In this document: one piece after another, positions 16,030-24,878 of the stretch | How the letters are laid out: each line of letters begins with the position of its first letter | Numbering within the stretch: position 1 is the stretch's first letter | Origin: a virus | Strand: one strand, 5' to 3' | Length of the DNA stretch: 64,000 bases | IMG/VR virus record: IMGVR_UViG_3300010354_000044 | Span: 62,001-126,000 of that record | Notes under the pieces: model-generated | Told to the model about the DNA's origin: nothing | Database searches by the model: none | What the model saw: only the letters and a program-made list of their open reading frames with translations | Translations under genes and position numbers: made by a program

Positions 16030-16132
16030 GCCGCCGAAACTGCCGCAAGAGGCCGGGTAAACGGGTGTCTACTGATGGAGGAAACGTGCAATGAAATAAA
16101 AGCCGCACGTTCTAGCCTCCGGTAGGTGTACG

Positions 16133-16175
16133 AACTGCCGGTAATAAAGCCTATTACAGCTTATTACCGGCAGTT
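16133..16175 (+). terminator. Stem-loop H6
   Basis: AACTGCCGGTAATAA pairs with TTATTACCGGCAGTT; loop AGCCTATTACAGC; tail TGATATA. Confidence 0.65.
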
Positions 16176-16206
16176 TGATATAGTTACCCCAGGAGGGGAG
16201 GAATAT

Positions 16207-16542
16207 ATGAACGTAGTATTTAAGGAGTTCATGGTTGCGCTAGTAGAGAATAATATCAGTTTCTCCTTTCATCAGACGCAGCGTGGAGCATCAAAGGGGA
16301 TTACCATACACTTCGGTACCGCTGAGGGGAGCTATTTCTTCACTCCAACGGAAAAAGAAATCGCGCTATACGCCCCGAACAGGACGTTCACCGGGGGTTA
16401 CATTTACTCCTTTGAGGATGTAGCCCAACTGGCGTTCAAGTATTGGACATCCTCTGAGGACAGTTATGTCCTAGAGGAGTGGGAGGATATTTTCCGGGAA
16501 CGGGGATGGGTTGAAGAGGTTACCGTCCTCAAGCCTAAATAA
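16207..16542 (+). CDS. Hypothetical protein
   Basis: 111 residues from the ATG behind AGGAGGGGAGG; an earlier in-frame ATG at 16126 would translate stem-loop H6 and is rejected. Contains FSFHQTQRGASKGITIHF and an acidic C-terminus. Not recognised. Confidence 0.7.
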   Translation: MNVVFKEFMVALVENNISFSFHQTQRGASKGITIHFGTAEGSYFFTPTEKEIALYAPNRTFTGGYIYSFEDVAQLAFKYWTSSEDSYVLEEWEDIFRERGWVEEVTVLKPK

Positions 16543-16548
16543 AAACTA

Positions 16549-16581
16549 CCGGGGTATTGATCCTAAAAATCAATACCCCGG
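16549..16581 (+). terminator. Stem-loop H7
   Basis: CCGGGGTATTGA pairs perfectly with TCAATACCCCGG; tail CTGTTTGATTTA. Confidence 0.65.
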
Positions 16582-16610
16582 CTGTTTGATTTACTCATAG
16601 GGGAGGCGAA

Positions 16611-17321
16611 ATGTACTTAGTAGGGGGGTCCGTTAGGGACCTTTTGTTAGAGCTCACTGTTGACGACTACGACTTTGTATTCGTAGCCTACAGCTGGGAG
16701 CATTTGGTAGAACTAGCCCAAGGGGAGTTTGGGCCAGTTCCTAAGGCCGGGACGGAATCTGGATTTGTTGAATTTCCAGACACCTTCACCTTAAAGGGGA
16801 TGAAGGTGATTGATAGGAAGCGGCAGATCTGTGACATTGCCGCTGCCCGGCGGGAATACCACAGTGGCCCCGGGCATAAGCCCTCGGCTATTTCTTTGGC
16901 GCCTACGCTAGAGGAAGACCTAAAGCGCCGGGACTTCACAGTTAACGCGATGGCACGTGACTGGAAGACCGGTGAGTTAATTGACCTATATGGCGGGCAG
17001 GCCGACCTGTCCGCCAGGGTGCTTCGCTGTGTCGGCGATACGGAAAAACGCCTATTAGAGAACCCAGACCGGGTAATCCGGGCGTTTTATTTCCAGTGTA
17101 AACTAGTAGGCTTCACATTCTGTGAAGAGCTGGAAGCAGTTCTTCGTGAGTCTGTGGTGGTTCAAAAAGCAGTCGCCGACGACTGCCCTGACCGAAAAGC
17201 TCAGCAGCTGACTAAGCTCCTTAAAAGGGCTTCAACGGCTGAGCTGATGGGAACGATCTCCGAATACCCCCAAACATGGGCGGCGATCACAAAGGGGCTT
17301 AAGCTAAAGTTCACAACTTAA
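16611..17321 (+). CDS. cca: CCA-adding tRNA nucleotidyltransferase (compact)
   Basis: 236 residues, SD GGGGAGG. This enzyme adds CCA to tRNA 3' ends. The class II nucleotidyltransferase head is clear: GGSVRDLLL at residues 5-13, the metal-binding DYD at 18-20, and RRDFTVNAMARD near 105. The neck follows (NPDRVIRAFYF). The protein is little more than half the usual ~400 residues and lacks most of the C-terminal body/tail that holds tRNA, so it is a minimal version or a related poly(A) polymerase. None of the five tRNA genes in this window encodes CCA, which gives the enzyme an obvious job. Confidence 0.85.
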   Translation: MYLVGGSVRDLLLELTVDDYDFVFVAYSWEHLVELAQGEFGPVPKAGTESGFVEFPDTFTLKGMKVIDRKRQICDIAAARREYHSGPGHKPSAISLAPTLEEDLKRRDFTVNAMARDWKTGELIDLYGGQADLSARVLRCVGDTEKRLLENPDRVIRAFYFQCKLVGFTFCEELEAVLRESVVVQKAVADDCPDRKAQQLTKLLKRASTAELMGTISEYPQTWAAITKGLKLKFTT

Positions 17322-17333
17322 GCACACCAGGCT

Positions 17334-17357
17334 GCCGCTATTACCCCCAATAGCGGC
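17334..17357 (+). terminator. Stem-loop H8
   Basis: GCCGCTATT pairs with AATAGCGGC; tail GGTTTGATTT. Confidence 0.6.
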
Positions 17358-17387
17358 GGTTTGATTTGTAAATCTAAGGAGGGCTTT

Positions 17388-17756
17388 ATGACCAAGATAC
17401 ATCGGGACAGTCGGGGGGTGCTTTACCGCCTTCCCGACCTGGAAGACGCGCACCTAGAGAATATAATCAGGCGCCTAGAGCGGGCAGCCTGTCTAGGGGT
17501 ACGTGTTAAGGTAAAGTATGGGTACACAACCGTCTATGGCGTTGAGGCTGAGCAGTATTTAGAACTCTCAAAGTACCGCGAAGAGCAGGAAAGACGGGCT
17601 AAGATAGCAAGCTTGCGTAAAAGCGTGAGCGAACTTAAGGCTGTTTTAGCAGAGAGGCCTATTCCTAATATACAGGACATCATAAGAGCCCAAGAGGAGT
17701 GGTTTACACAATACCACTTCTACTGTAACGAACCCAAGCGTGGTGCTTACCGCTAA
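17388..17756 (+). CDS. Hypothetical coiled-coil protein
   Basis: 122 residues from the ATG behind AAGGAGG; an earlier in-frame ATG (17361) is just past stem-loop H8 and has no SD. A charged helix spans about residues 60-100 (YREEQERRAKIASLRKSV). Not recognised. Confidence 0.7.
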   Translation: MTKIHRDSRGVLYRLPDLEDAHLENIIRRLERAACLGVRVKVKYGYTTVYGVEAEQYLELSKYREEQERRAKIASLRKSVSELKAVLAERPIPNIQDIIRAQEEWFTQYHFYCNEPKRGAYR

Positions 17757-17776
17757 GGGTAACTAAAAATGACAAG

Positions 17777-17804
17777 GCCGCCTGTGTATCCTATACACCG
17801 GCGG
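17777..17804 (+). terminator. Stem-loop H9
   Basis: CCGCCTGTGTAT faces ATACACCGGCGG with one T:C mismatch; tail TTTGATTTG. Confidence 0.55.
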
Positions 17805-17832
17805 TTTGATTTGTAAGCTTTAAGGAGGGTTC

Positions 17833-18108
17833 ATGGCTAAAGTATTTACGAAGGTAGTGGGGCATTGTAGCGAATGCCCTAATTACCGAAAGGCCCCCTG
17901 GGGCGGGCAGTGTCTGTCACTTGAGGTAGATATCTATCTTAAGGCAGACACAGAAATCCTAGCTGATTGCCCACTAGAAGGAGACGGGGTACAGGTACAG
18001 GTACAGGAACCCGAGACTAAAGTGCGCTCAAGGGTTGACTGGAGTAAGGTACCTAAAGTAATTGAGCCGGAAGAGTTAGACTTCCGGCAAGCCTGCGAGG
18101 ATGCGTAG
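17833..18108 (+). CDS. Small Cys-rich protein, possible metal binding
   Basis: 91 residues, SD TAAGGAGGG. N-terminal half has CSEC, a further QC and a DCP motif, suggesting one bound metal. The C-terminal half is charged. It overlaps the next start by 1 nt, so the two are translationally coupled. Confidence 0.7.
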   Translation: MAKVFTKVVGHCSECPNYRKAPWGGQCLSLEVDIYLKADTEILADCPLEGDGVQVQVQEPETKVRSRVDWSKVPKVIEPEELDFRQACEDA

Positions 18109-19184
18109 TGATAGGCTTCATCCTGGCCCTACTAGGGAGTAGAATCCCGAACGGGCCTTTAATAGCGTTGTTCATATGCCCCTCGGCATATGACGCTATC
18201 ACCTGCTTCTTTGCAGGCCTTTACCTGAACACTCCCCGGGAGCTGATGCGCCCGGAGGAGTCCGGCAATCTGGAGCAGATGCTTGCCACAGGCGGGCGGA
18301 GGCTCCGGTTTGACGATAGGACGCTTGGCATCGCCATTGAAGTAATGGTGCATGTCAAGCTGATGATGTTCATTTTCGGTCTAGCCTTCGGAGTTTTCTT
18401 CGGCTACGTAGGCGCAGACCGGATCTATGGAATGGCGCCCTTCACCGGGGCGCTCGTTATTCTTTGGGTCATCCTGAAGAGTGACGATACGGTAAAAACC
18501 ATTATTAGCCTGGCGTTTTCAGGCGTAATGGTTTTCGCCTTAATTAAGTTGGGGTTACCTAACGCCCTGCCGGTGCTATTGCTGACTCTAAGCACGTCGC
18601 CGGCAAAAGAAGAGGAGAGCGTTGAGGTGGATGGCCTTACCGAGGTCCTCCGCTGCAAAGAGCATGCCCCGATGGATTGGCTGCTCGGCGGGATGGTTGG
18701 GCTCGTCCCTGGCCTGAACGCCAGCAACTGGGTCTGTAATTTCGGGAATTCCGATAACCGGGATAACCGATTAACGGCCCTTGCCATAGGCATATTCGCC
18801 GAGGGTATTGCCCTTGGCGTCATCATGGCCTCCCGATTTACCGGGAAGACTGCGCTTAGCCAAATGCTAAGTGATTGGCAGTTCATTCCCGGCACCACCG
18901 CGCTGCTACTCGGGCTAATCGCCTGGATGGCAGCTGCGATGCTATATCGCCGGTGGCCGCGGCTGGCGATGGCCCAGGTCCCTGGGTTAGGCCTTATTGG
19001 ACAGGTAGGGCCTCTGGCCCTGGCGGTAGTTTACGCTACTGCCAACCAATGGGCGCTCCTATTTCCAGGCAGCGGCCTAGCTGCTGCGCTGGTTATAGTA
19101 GGAGGGCTGAAGATGTTGTCAGTCTCAGTACCTGACAACATCAAACCCGTCATCGCCACCCTACCCGTCTTGGGAGGTGGGTGA
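18108..19184 (+). CDS. Polytopic membrane protein, TctA-like
   Basis: 358 residues starting GTG, overlapping the previous gene by 1 nt. About 8-10 hydrophobic helices are visible. The motif VPGLNASNW near residue 203 is like the PGxxxSN-type motif of TctA family membrane proteins, which in tricarboxylate transporters form the large channel subunit. The match is to one motif, so the substrate is unknown. Unusual cargo for a phage. Confidence 0.6.
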   Translation: MIGFILALLGSRIPNGPLIALFICPSAYDAITCFFAGLYLNTPRELMRPEESGNLEQMLATGGRRLRFDDRTLGIAIEVMVHVKLMMFIFGLAFGVFFGYVGADRIYGMAPFTGALVILWVILKSDDTVKTIISLAFSGVMVFALIKLGLPNALPVLLLTLSTSPAKEEESVEVDGLTEVLRCKEHAPMDWLLGGMVGLVPGLNASNWVCNFGNSDNRDNRLTALAIGIFAEGIALGVIMASRFTGKTALSQMLSDWQFIPGTTALLLGLIAWMAAAMLYRRWPRLAMAQVPGLGLIGQVGPLALAVVYATANQWALLFPGSGLAAALVIVGGLKMLSVSVPDNIKPVIATLPVLGGG

Positions 19185-19561
19185 TGAAATTAAACTTAGC
19201 TCTAGCGCTGGGGGTGCTTGTTTTTGTTGGCCGTTGCGCCGACAATCGCACCCCGATGGAGTGGGAGGTGCATAACCTAGTCGAGTGCGACCAGGATGGG
19301 TGCTTCACAGAAGGCGGCGGTCGTGTTTCTGGCCACCACCTTCAAGAAGGCCTGCAGGAGGTGCTGATACAGAAGGGGAATAACCCAACCATCCTACGCA
19401 GCTCCCCTGTCCTAGGGAAGGAACCCCTAGGTAAAGTTACCGACATAGCCCCGGCGGGGGCGGAGTACGTAGTGACTGCTAACGGTGAGCAATACATCGT
19501 GGCAGACTGCGAAAAGGGTGCACAGCTATTCAAGAAGGGGTTAACCCTCTCCTGCGAATAG
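19184..19561 (+). CDS. Secreted or membrane-anchored small protein
   Basis: 125 residues; ATG at 19184 overlaps the previous stop and has GGAGG upstream (GTG at 19181 is an alternative). Residues 1-18 form a signal peptide (LNLALALGVLVFVGRC); the Cys there lacks a good lipobox. The rest is unrecognised. Co-transcribed with the membrane protein before it. Confidence 0.65.
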   Translation: MKLNLALALGVLVFVGRCADNRTPMEWEVHNLVECDQDGCFTEGGGRVSGHHLQEGLQEVLIQKGNNPTILRSSPVLGKEPLGKVTDIAPAGAEYVVTANGEQYIVADCEKGAQLFKKGLTLSCE

Positions 19562-19735
19562 TTTGTACCCGTACAAAGGGCCCCCTCCCCTACTCCCCCT
19601 AAAAGCGGCGGGTTGGGAGAGGGTACGCTCCGCCCCCACCCCTCTCCCTCCTCCTCCTAAGCCCCCCAAGGGCGGCAGGATGGTCATGATGTTTCTTTAA
19701 ACAAATCGCTGTGTCCCCCAAGGATGCGGCGGTTT

Positions 19736-19761
19736 GCTTTAGGGGTTTAAACCCCTAAAGC
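19736..19761 (+). other. 26-bp perfect palindrome
   Basis: GCTTTAGGGGTTT and its complement meet with no loop. It lies 34 nt upstream of the gene at 19795, directly after a GGCGGTTTG tail resembling the H family. Could be an operator or a cruciform-forming site. Confidence 0.6.
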
Positions 19762-19794
19762 ATTATCCACTTAACCAAAACGAGTCAAATCAAA

Positions 19795-20868
19795 ATGTCT
19801 AACCAAACAATCCAAACACTCAACGAACCTGAAAGCCCCGCTGTTATCGAGTTCCGGGAGTCCATGAACCGAGCCATCGGGGAATACAACAAGACCGGAA
19901 ATATCACCGAAAAATTTGAACTATTCGGCCTGCAGTGGGAATGGTATGTGCGCATTGGTAGCAACAACCAGTACTCTTTGGAATGCCAAGTAACCTATGA
20001 TCACCCCACCTTAACGGGAGAAGATGGGAAACCCCTCTCTCAATGGATCGGGGACGATACTGATAATGTCCGGGGCTCTATGATTATCGTCCCTAGAAAG
20101 CAGGGCTCTACGTTTACTGGGGAGTTTTACTATGGAGTAAACTTCTTCTACCGCAATGGTGACTTCTTTAACGGCGTTCGCGATGCTCTATATGGTTATA
20201 AGAGCCTGCACGCTGTTAATAAGCTAGCCGTGCGCCATCCCTTTAAGGCACTGGGGAATTCTGCTGTACAGGGTGAAATGCGTGAGGCTGCTCGGAAAAT
20301 GGTGGCCGCTAAAAACGAAGAACAGCAGCATAAAACCGTCACGACAGTGACTGGGGCCGATGGCTCTGAAATAGTGATCAGCTACACCCAGGTTTCCATC
20401 GGGAAGTTTGGGTTGTACATAAATGTCAGCAATAAGGGGGCTGTCGTAGTGCACTCTGCCAATGGCGGAGAGAACTACACGGTGCTTAACCTTATTGGGG
20501 GGCGCCCTGACCACTTGGACACCGTTCTCCGTAATGACGCCACTACCCTGGTACTGGAGTTGAGTGCCTACATTGCCGTAGGCAATGAACTGCTGACTGT
20601 CCGAGAGCTATTCAAAGGCAAGGAATTCGCCAACGACGCCTGTCGGGACTGGTTCTACCAGAATATGGCCGAGCTTATCTCCAAGGCGTTGCGACATGGT
20701 CCCATGCGCGCAGCGGTGACTCCTGCTATGCTCCATCCACAATACATTCGGTGTGAGTACACCGAACCTCGCATCGGCGGTAACAGCACCGAGCAGTTGC
20801 AGCCGCTTGATACTTTGCAAGTCGCTAACGCGATTCCTCAGGTCAGCGATGCGCTGAGCAACGCCTAA
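19795..20868 (+). CDS. Hypothetical protein
   Basis: 357 residues, soluble and rich in beta structure and aromatics, no SD visible (AGTCAAATCAAAATG). Not recognised. Being a monocistron with its own palindrome and a strong terminator, it may be highly expressed. Confidence 0.75.
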   Translation: MSNQTIQTLNEPESPAVIEFRESMNRAIGEYNKTGNITEKFELFGLQWEWYVRIGSNNQYSLECQVTYDHPTLTGEDGKPLSQWIGDDTDNVRGSMIIVPRKQGSTFTGEFYYGVNFFYRNGDFFNGVRDALYGYKSLHAVNKLAVRHPFKALGNSAVQGEMREAARKMVAAKNEEQQHKTVTTVTGADGSEIVISYTQVSIGKFGLYINVSNKGAVVVHSANGGENYTVLNLIGGRPDHLDTVLRNDATTLVLELSAYIAVGNELLTVRELFKGKEFANDACRDWFYQNMAELISKALRHGPMRAAVTPAMLHPQYIRCEYTEPRIGGNSTEQLQPLDTLQVANAIPQVSDALSNA

Positions 20869-20916
20869 TCCCATAGGGCCTGTGTCTTCATAGGCCCTAG
20901 CTCGTTTTCTCCTAGC

Positions 20917-20961
20917 GGAGCCGGTTACCGTACCCAGGTATAGTAACCGGCTCCTTTTTTT
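20917..20961 (+). terminator. Rho-independent terminator
   Basis: GGAGCCGGTTAC pairs perfectly with GTAACCGGCTCC (20943-20954) and is followed by seven T. Confidence 0.95.
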
Positions 20962-21155
20962 CTATTAAAAATATCAGGTAATTTTTTATTAGAACGAGGC
21001 GTTATTAAAGTAACAGCCCCACATCCTCACCCATCTCCACATCCTCCACTAACAGCCCCACCCTCAACCCCATAGCTATAACCCCAACAGCCCCACCCTC
21101 CCCCACATCCGACTCCGACAGCCCCACCACATCTCAAATATCCCAAGGGGCTATC

Positions 21156-21515
21156 TTGCGGATTAAGCAATTTACCCCCTATAGGCGAAACGAGACTATC
21201 CGTAACGATATTGAAAAATCGCTACTGTATTAGCCATATCGGAGGTGCCCGGGTTGCGGTTTCTAAGTCTGTAAATGGAGGGTAGGAGGCTAGAGGAAGG
21301 AGTTATTCAGGGGGAAGAGGGTGGAGTAACTCTCTTTAGGGGAACATTCGGTGTAAAAACCGGAAAAAGTAGGGGCAAAAGAGGGTTAGAAGGGGTTTAG
21401 AAGAGGGGCGATGTTGCGGATTCCGCATTTTACCCCCTATACAGAAACGCGACTATCCGTAACGATATTGGAAAATCGCTACGGTATTGGTGATTTGGAG
21501 GATGTTCAGGTTGCG
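21156..21515 (+). repeat. ~100-bp imperfect direct repeats
   Basis: Copies at 21156-21258 and 21414-21515 share TTGCGGATT, TTTACCCCCTATA, ACTATCCGTAACGATATTG and AAAATCGCTAC, differing at scattered positions. Confidence 0.85.
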
Positions 21516-21830
21516 GATAACGGTGGGAGGAATCCCCCTCTCCCCCACTCCCCCTAAATCCGGCGGCCTGAAAGTCACTTCAAGTTGACCACATTTGTGA
21601 TATTTATGTGTGGTTTTATGAAGAGCATAAGGCCAACAGGCGGGTTAAAGCGGTCGGTGGTTCTCCGATAGGTAAGACTTTAAAGACCTAAGGGCACAAT
21701 TGAATAAATTGATACACCTGAATAGGGTGTATATAGGTGGAATTACGCAAAAATGGCATTTTTTTGCCATGGCAAATTCCCCCCTCTTATGTTGCACACT
21801 TTCCGCCCCTCCACCCACGAATCCTCGTTA

Positions 21831-21981
21831 ATCGCTTCATACGGGAGTGGGTTCAATCGCTATCTTAGCAAAAGCATCGCTACGGGCTAGGTTCAATCGC
21901 TATCTGGATTGAATACATATTTTGGTGCGATCGCTGACTGTGTGCGGGTTTAATCGCTGTCGGCATGCGGCTACGATCGCT
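21831..21981 (+). repeat. ATCGCT cluster
   Basis: Seven ATCGCT hexamers in 150 bp, two inside GGTTCAATCGCTATCT, one inside GCGATCGC. The spacing is irregular, so these are iteron-like rather than a regular array. Confidence 0.65.
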
Positions 21982-22155
21982 GGTTCAGAGTGATTGTTTT
22001 AGTATTAAGCTATAATCTAGGAGTGGAGAAAATTATCCGCGCCTCTGGTATCTAAGCTAAAAAATAGGGCTTTTTCACCTATATTAAGGGCAATATAGTA
22101 TTGCCAACCGATGGCCCCGGGTTGCCTGGGAGTCCCTGTATTAATCTCTTGTACT

Positions 22156-22755
22156 ATGAAAACACAAACTGCCACCGGGGGTAAGGATTACCCCCTTCTA
22201 AACTTTGAACAATTTGAACGCCTAATATGGGGTTTTTTCTCTGAGTATAATAGCCGCCAGTTCACCACTAACGACGGCCTGTTTTCGTGTGCGTTATTTA
22301 ACGCCTCAGAGGTAGGCACGTGCCCAGACAGCATTGTCACTTACTCGGCTATTACAGGTAAGTGGTACCTGCATATTCTTTCCGGCGAGTTCAAAGCCTC
22401 CGAGGGGGATTCTCTTACGGAAGCAATGACTACTGAAATGCTCAAAGGTCTTGGTATTTCTTTTCCAAGTAAGGAAAGGGATATTAGGCCCGCTGGGCGG
22501 GATTCTCAGGCGCATACCTTTGAGCAATTTGAGTTTTTGCTTGATTTCGTTCTGTCTTTTAATAAAGACAAGGACCACTGCGAGTTTGTTAATAAGCAGC
22601 AACTATTCTCATGTGCGGTGTCTCCAACTTATCCCTACTCAGGCACACCCCGGGAGGCTATTGTCACTTATTCTACGAGTACTCAAAAATGGTATCTGCA
22701 TACCTTTTTTGATGGGTTTAAGGCCTTTGAAGGAGATAATCTTGGTGAAATGTAA
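22156..22755 (+). CDS. Tandem-domain small-paralogue protein
   Basis: 199 residues from the ATG at 22156. Two copies of one domain of about 75 residues: FEQFERLIWGFF ... IVTYSAITGKWYLHI ... ASEGDSL and FEQFEFLLDFVL ... IVTYSTSTQKWYLHT ... AFEGDNL. The next gene has one copy. Function unknown; the fold appears to be a small alpha+beta unit ending in an amphipathic helix. Confidence 0.75.
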   Translation: MKTQTATGGKDYPLLNFEQFERLIWGFFSEYNSRQFTTNDGLFSCALFNASEVGTCPDSIVTYSAITGKWYLHILSGEFKASEGDSLTEAMTTEMLKGLGISFPSKERDIRPAGRDSQAHTFEQFEFLLDFVLSFNKDKDHCEFVNKQQLFSCAVSPTYPYSGTPREAIVTYSTSTQKWYLHTFFDGFKAFEGDNLGEM

Positions 22756-22823
22756 AGCCCCTGGGCTACCTCCGTAGGGGCCATTCAGTTGCTGAGGTGT
22801 TCTTAATCTTTTTTTTATAAGCT

Positions 22824-23141
22824 ATGGGAAACGAAGTTAAATCCAGTACCTACACGTTTAGGCAGTTTAAGGCCCTAGTAGACGCAAAGATAGGTCGCTA
22901 TTACGACGACTACCGCTTCACATCAGCGAATAGTGTGTTTGCTGCCCAATTATGGAATAGTCCCAGTGTATACATAAATGAGGATACGTGCATTATAGTA
23001 CCGGATATTACCATTACGTACTCCTTGAGTACGGGTAAATGGTACTTGCACAATACGTTTGACGGTTTTTCTGTTTCTGAAGGAAACTCTCTTGAAGAAG
23101 TGCTGCCTGGGCATTCTCATAAAACTAATGAGGAAAACTGA
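22824..23141 (+). CDS. Single-domain paralogue of preceding gene
   Basis: 105 residues. FRQFKALVDAKI, ITYSLSTGKWYLHN and SVSEGNSLEEV align with both repeats of the gene before. Tandem duplication is the simplest explanation. Confidence 0.75.
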   Translation: MGNEVKSSTYTFRQFKALVDAKIGRYYDDYRFTSANSVFAAQLWNSPSVYINEDTCIIVPDITITYSLSTGKWYLHNTFDGFSVSEGNSLEEVLPGHSHKTNEEN

Positions 23142-23146
23142 GCGCT

Positions 23147-23926
23147 ATGGAAATAAAGATTCAGGGGTTTTACGGCTCCACGATGCTTTATATGCAATTC
23201 GTTCGTGGGGGGACCTTTCTCATGGGCTCTCCTTTAGCGGAGCCTGAGCGTGGAAGGGATGAAGGCCCGCAGCATGAGGTAAGCATACCGGCGTTCTCAA
23301 TAGGTAAATACGCGGTTACCAATGCTCAGTGGCGAGCTATGGCAAGTTTAACCCCCGTAAACTTTAAGTTAGACCCCGACCCTTCTTTCTTTAAGGCAGC
23401 CAATTGTCCGGTACAGAACATCTCTTGGTATGAAGCTATGGAGTTCTGCGCCCGGTTGTCTCGTCTTACCGATAAGTTGTACACATTACCCAGCGAAGCC
23501 CAATGGGAATATGCTTGCCGCGCCGGTACTACTACAGCATTTCATTTCGGCGGAAGTATACATACTGAGCAAGTTAACTGTGTAGGTAAGGCCCCGGAGT
23601 GGTGTAAAAACAAGGGGCAGATAAAATCAAGAGAGCGCCCCCTTATTGCAGGCTGTTTCCCTCCTAATGACTTTGGTCTTTACGATATGCACGGCAATGT
23701 ATGGGAGTGGTGCTTGGACTATTATCATGACAATTACGAGGGCGTGCCTACTGATGGCAGTGCGTGGGTTGATATCAACGCTGAGCAAGATAAGCCCCGA
23801 GTTCTTCGCGGCGGTTCCTGGCTAAACCTTAGTCAGTATTGCCGTTCGGCTTTTCGGGGTTGTAGTAAGCCTAGTACTAATAATTATTCGGGTGATATAG
23901 GCTTTCGTGTCGTAACAGAGGAGTGA
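23147..23926 (+). CDS. FGE/SUMF1-fold protein 1
   Basis: 259 residues. Formylglycine-generating-enzyme (C-type lectin-like) fold: GGTFLMGSP near residue 24, PSEAQWEYACRAG near 120, DMHGNVWEWC near 180 and the terminal LRGGSW ... CRSAFRG ... IGFRVV. True FGE needs two Cys in the CxxxxC of the last segment; here the second position is not Cys, so catalysis is doubtful and ligand binding more likely. The C-terminal segment is the one diversified by DGRs in other phages. Three paralogues follow at 36870, 41862 and 43220. Confidence 0.9.
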   Translation: MEIKIQGFYGSTMLYMQFVRGGTFLMGSPLAEPERGRDEGPQHEVSIPAFSIGKYAVTNAQWRAMASLTPVNFKLDPDPSFFKAANCPVQNISWYEAMEFCARLSRLTDKLYTLPSEAQWEYACRAGTTTAFHFGGSIHTEQVNCVGKAPEWCKNKGQIKSRERPLIAGCFPPNDFGLYDMHGNVWEWCLDYYHDNYEGVPTDGSAWVDINAEQDKPRVLRGGSWLNLSQYCRSAFRGCSKPSTNNYSGDIGFRVVTEE

Positions 23927-23931
23927 AAACC

Positions 23932-24294
23932 ATGGCTGCCAAAAGTTTAGACCTTAAGTCGTTTGCTACTGAGGTAAACCGGGCGTTGCAACACTTTGCG
24001 CCTGCGTGGTTAGAGGGTGAGTATGAAGGGAACGACTCATATTATTTTTATAAGAAGGGTGATCTACGCATTACTTACTTCGGCTGTTACTCCAGCTGTG
24101 CTCAAGTGAGGTGGAACGGGTGTGAATATAAAAAGCCTGCTATATGGAGCGCTATTGCCGAATGGTATTTCGAGAATAAAGATGTTGTAACGGCCAAAAC
24201 TGACGACAACAGCCAAGTTGGATTTAACGTGCACAGCCAAGATTTATGGGCTGAACTTTTCCGCGAGAGGCATGGGGAATATCCTCATCCCTAA
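23932..24294 (+). CDS. Hypothetical protein, FxxxV small-paralogue family
   Basis: 120 residues from the ATG behind GAGGAGTG. LDLKSFATEVNRALQHFAPAWL resembles the second half of the gene at 56231 (FVHDVNEALERFAPEFLRG), so the two are paralogues. Function unknown. Confidence 0.7.
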   Translation: MAAKSLDLKSFATEVNRALQHFAPAWLEGEYEGNDSYYFYKKGDLRITYFGCYSSCAQVRWNGCEYKKPAIWSAIAEWYFENKDVVTAKTDDNSQVGFNVHSQDLWAELFRERHGEYPHP

Positions 24295-24393
24295 ATGGCC
24301 GTGAATAAAGCAACGTCTGAGCGCATCGTCTATGATAAGGGCGAAGACGTTCTGAGTAGGTAGAGTTTTACCCTAGTAATTTTTAGGTAACCG

Positions 24394-24819
24394 ATGATGC
24401 ACATGACTTTTGAAAGCTTTCAAGATTTTGTTAAGGCTCGTTACCCTCAGGCTAAGAATTTTCATGAACTTGATGGCTACTCTTGCGTAGTCAAAGGTGA
24501 GCACAACACTGATTCTATAAATTACAGCAATTGTATTGGCTGGTATGTTGCTCGGGTAACCGCTGAGGAATCCTATAGAGGTACGGGCCCTACCTTAGAT
24601 TCAGCTATTAAAAACCTACAACTTACCTTTACAAGCCCTGTACCAACGCCAGGAGGTACCAGAGATATCCAGAAGATTCTTGAATGTCTGGATGCATTCA
24701 CGACAACTGTGGTAGAAGTATTAGACGCCGCTGGTTACGGTAACCAATACTTGAACGCTACATTAGCGGAATTAAATAAGGCAATTACCGACTATGACCG
24801 GCGTCAAAGCAAAGACTAA
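24394..24819 (+). CDS. Hypothetical protein, FxxF small-paralogue family
   Basis: 141 residues. The first 80 match the next gene: TFESFQDFVKARYP, SCVVKGEH, GWYVARVTAEESYRGTGPTL. A helical tail of about 55 residues is added. The 99 nt before it could encode only a 22-residue peptide of doubtful reality. Confidence 0.7.
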   Translation: MMHMTFESFQDFVKARYPQAKNFHELDGYSCVVKGEHNTDSINYSNCIGWYVARVTAEESYRGTGPTLDSAIKNLQLTFTSPVPTPGGTRDIQKILECLDAFTTTVVEVLDAAGYGNQYLNATLAELNKAITDYDRRQSKD

Positions 24820-24878
24820 CTGCCACTACTAAAAGCTGCTAGGGTGCAGACCGCTGTAAATATCTAGAGGATTGAACG

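Larger units (their letters stand above)
20962..22155. other. Gene-free control region, possible origin
   Basis: No credible gene in almost 1.2 kb. It holds four ACAGCCCCAC units (21012-21125), two ~100-bp direct repeats (21156-21258 and 21414-21515, sharing TTTACCCCCTATA and ACTATCCGTAACGATATTG), a TGGCA-T7-TGCCA hairpin near 21755, and seven ATCGCT hexamers within 21831-21981. The region separates GC-richer genes upstream from AT-richer genes downstream. Repeats of this kind are typical of replication or partition sites, but no function is shown. Confidence 0.55.

Noticed and set aside
16030-16132. Group II intron fragment or hammerhead ribozyme
   Set aside because: CTGATGG and GGAAAC resemble ribozyme pieces, but the order and stems of a hammerhead or domain V are missing.
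20962-22155. CRISPR array
   Set aside because: Repeats are two long imperfect copies and short irregular hexamers, with no regular repeat-spacer spacing.
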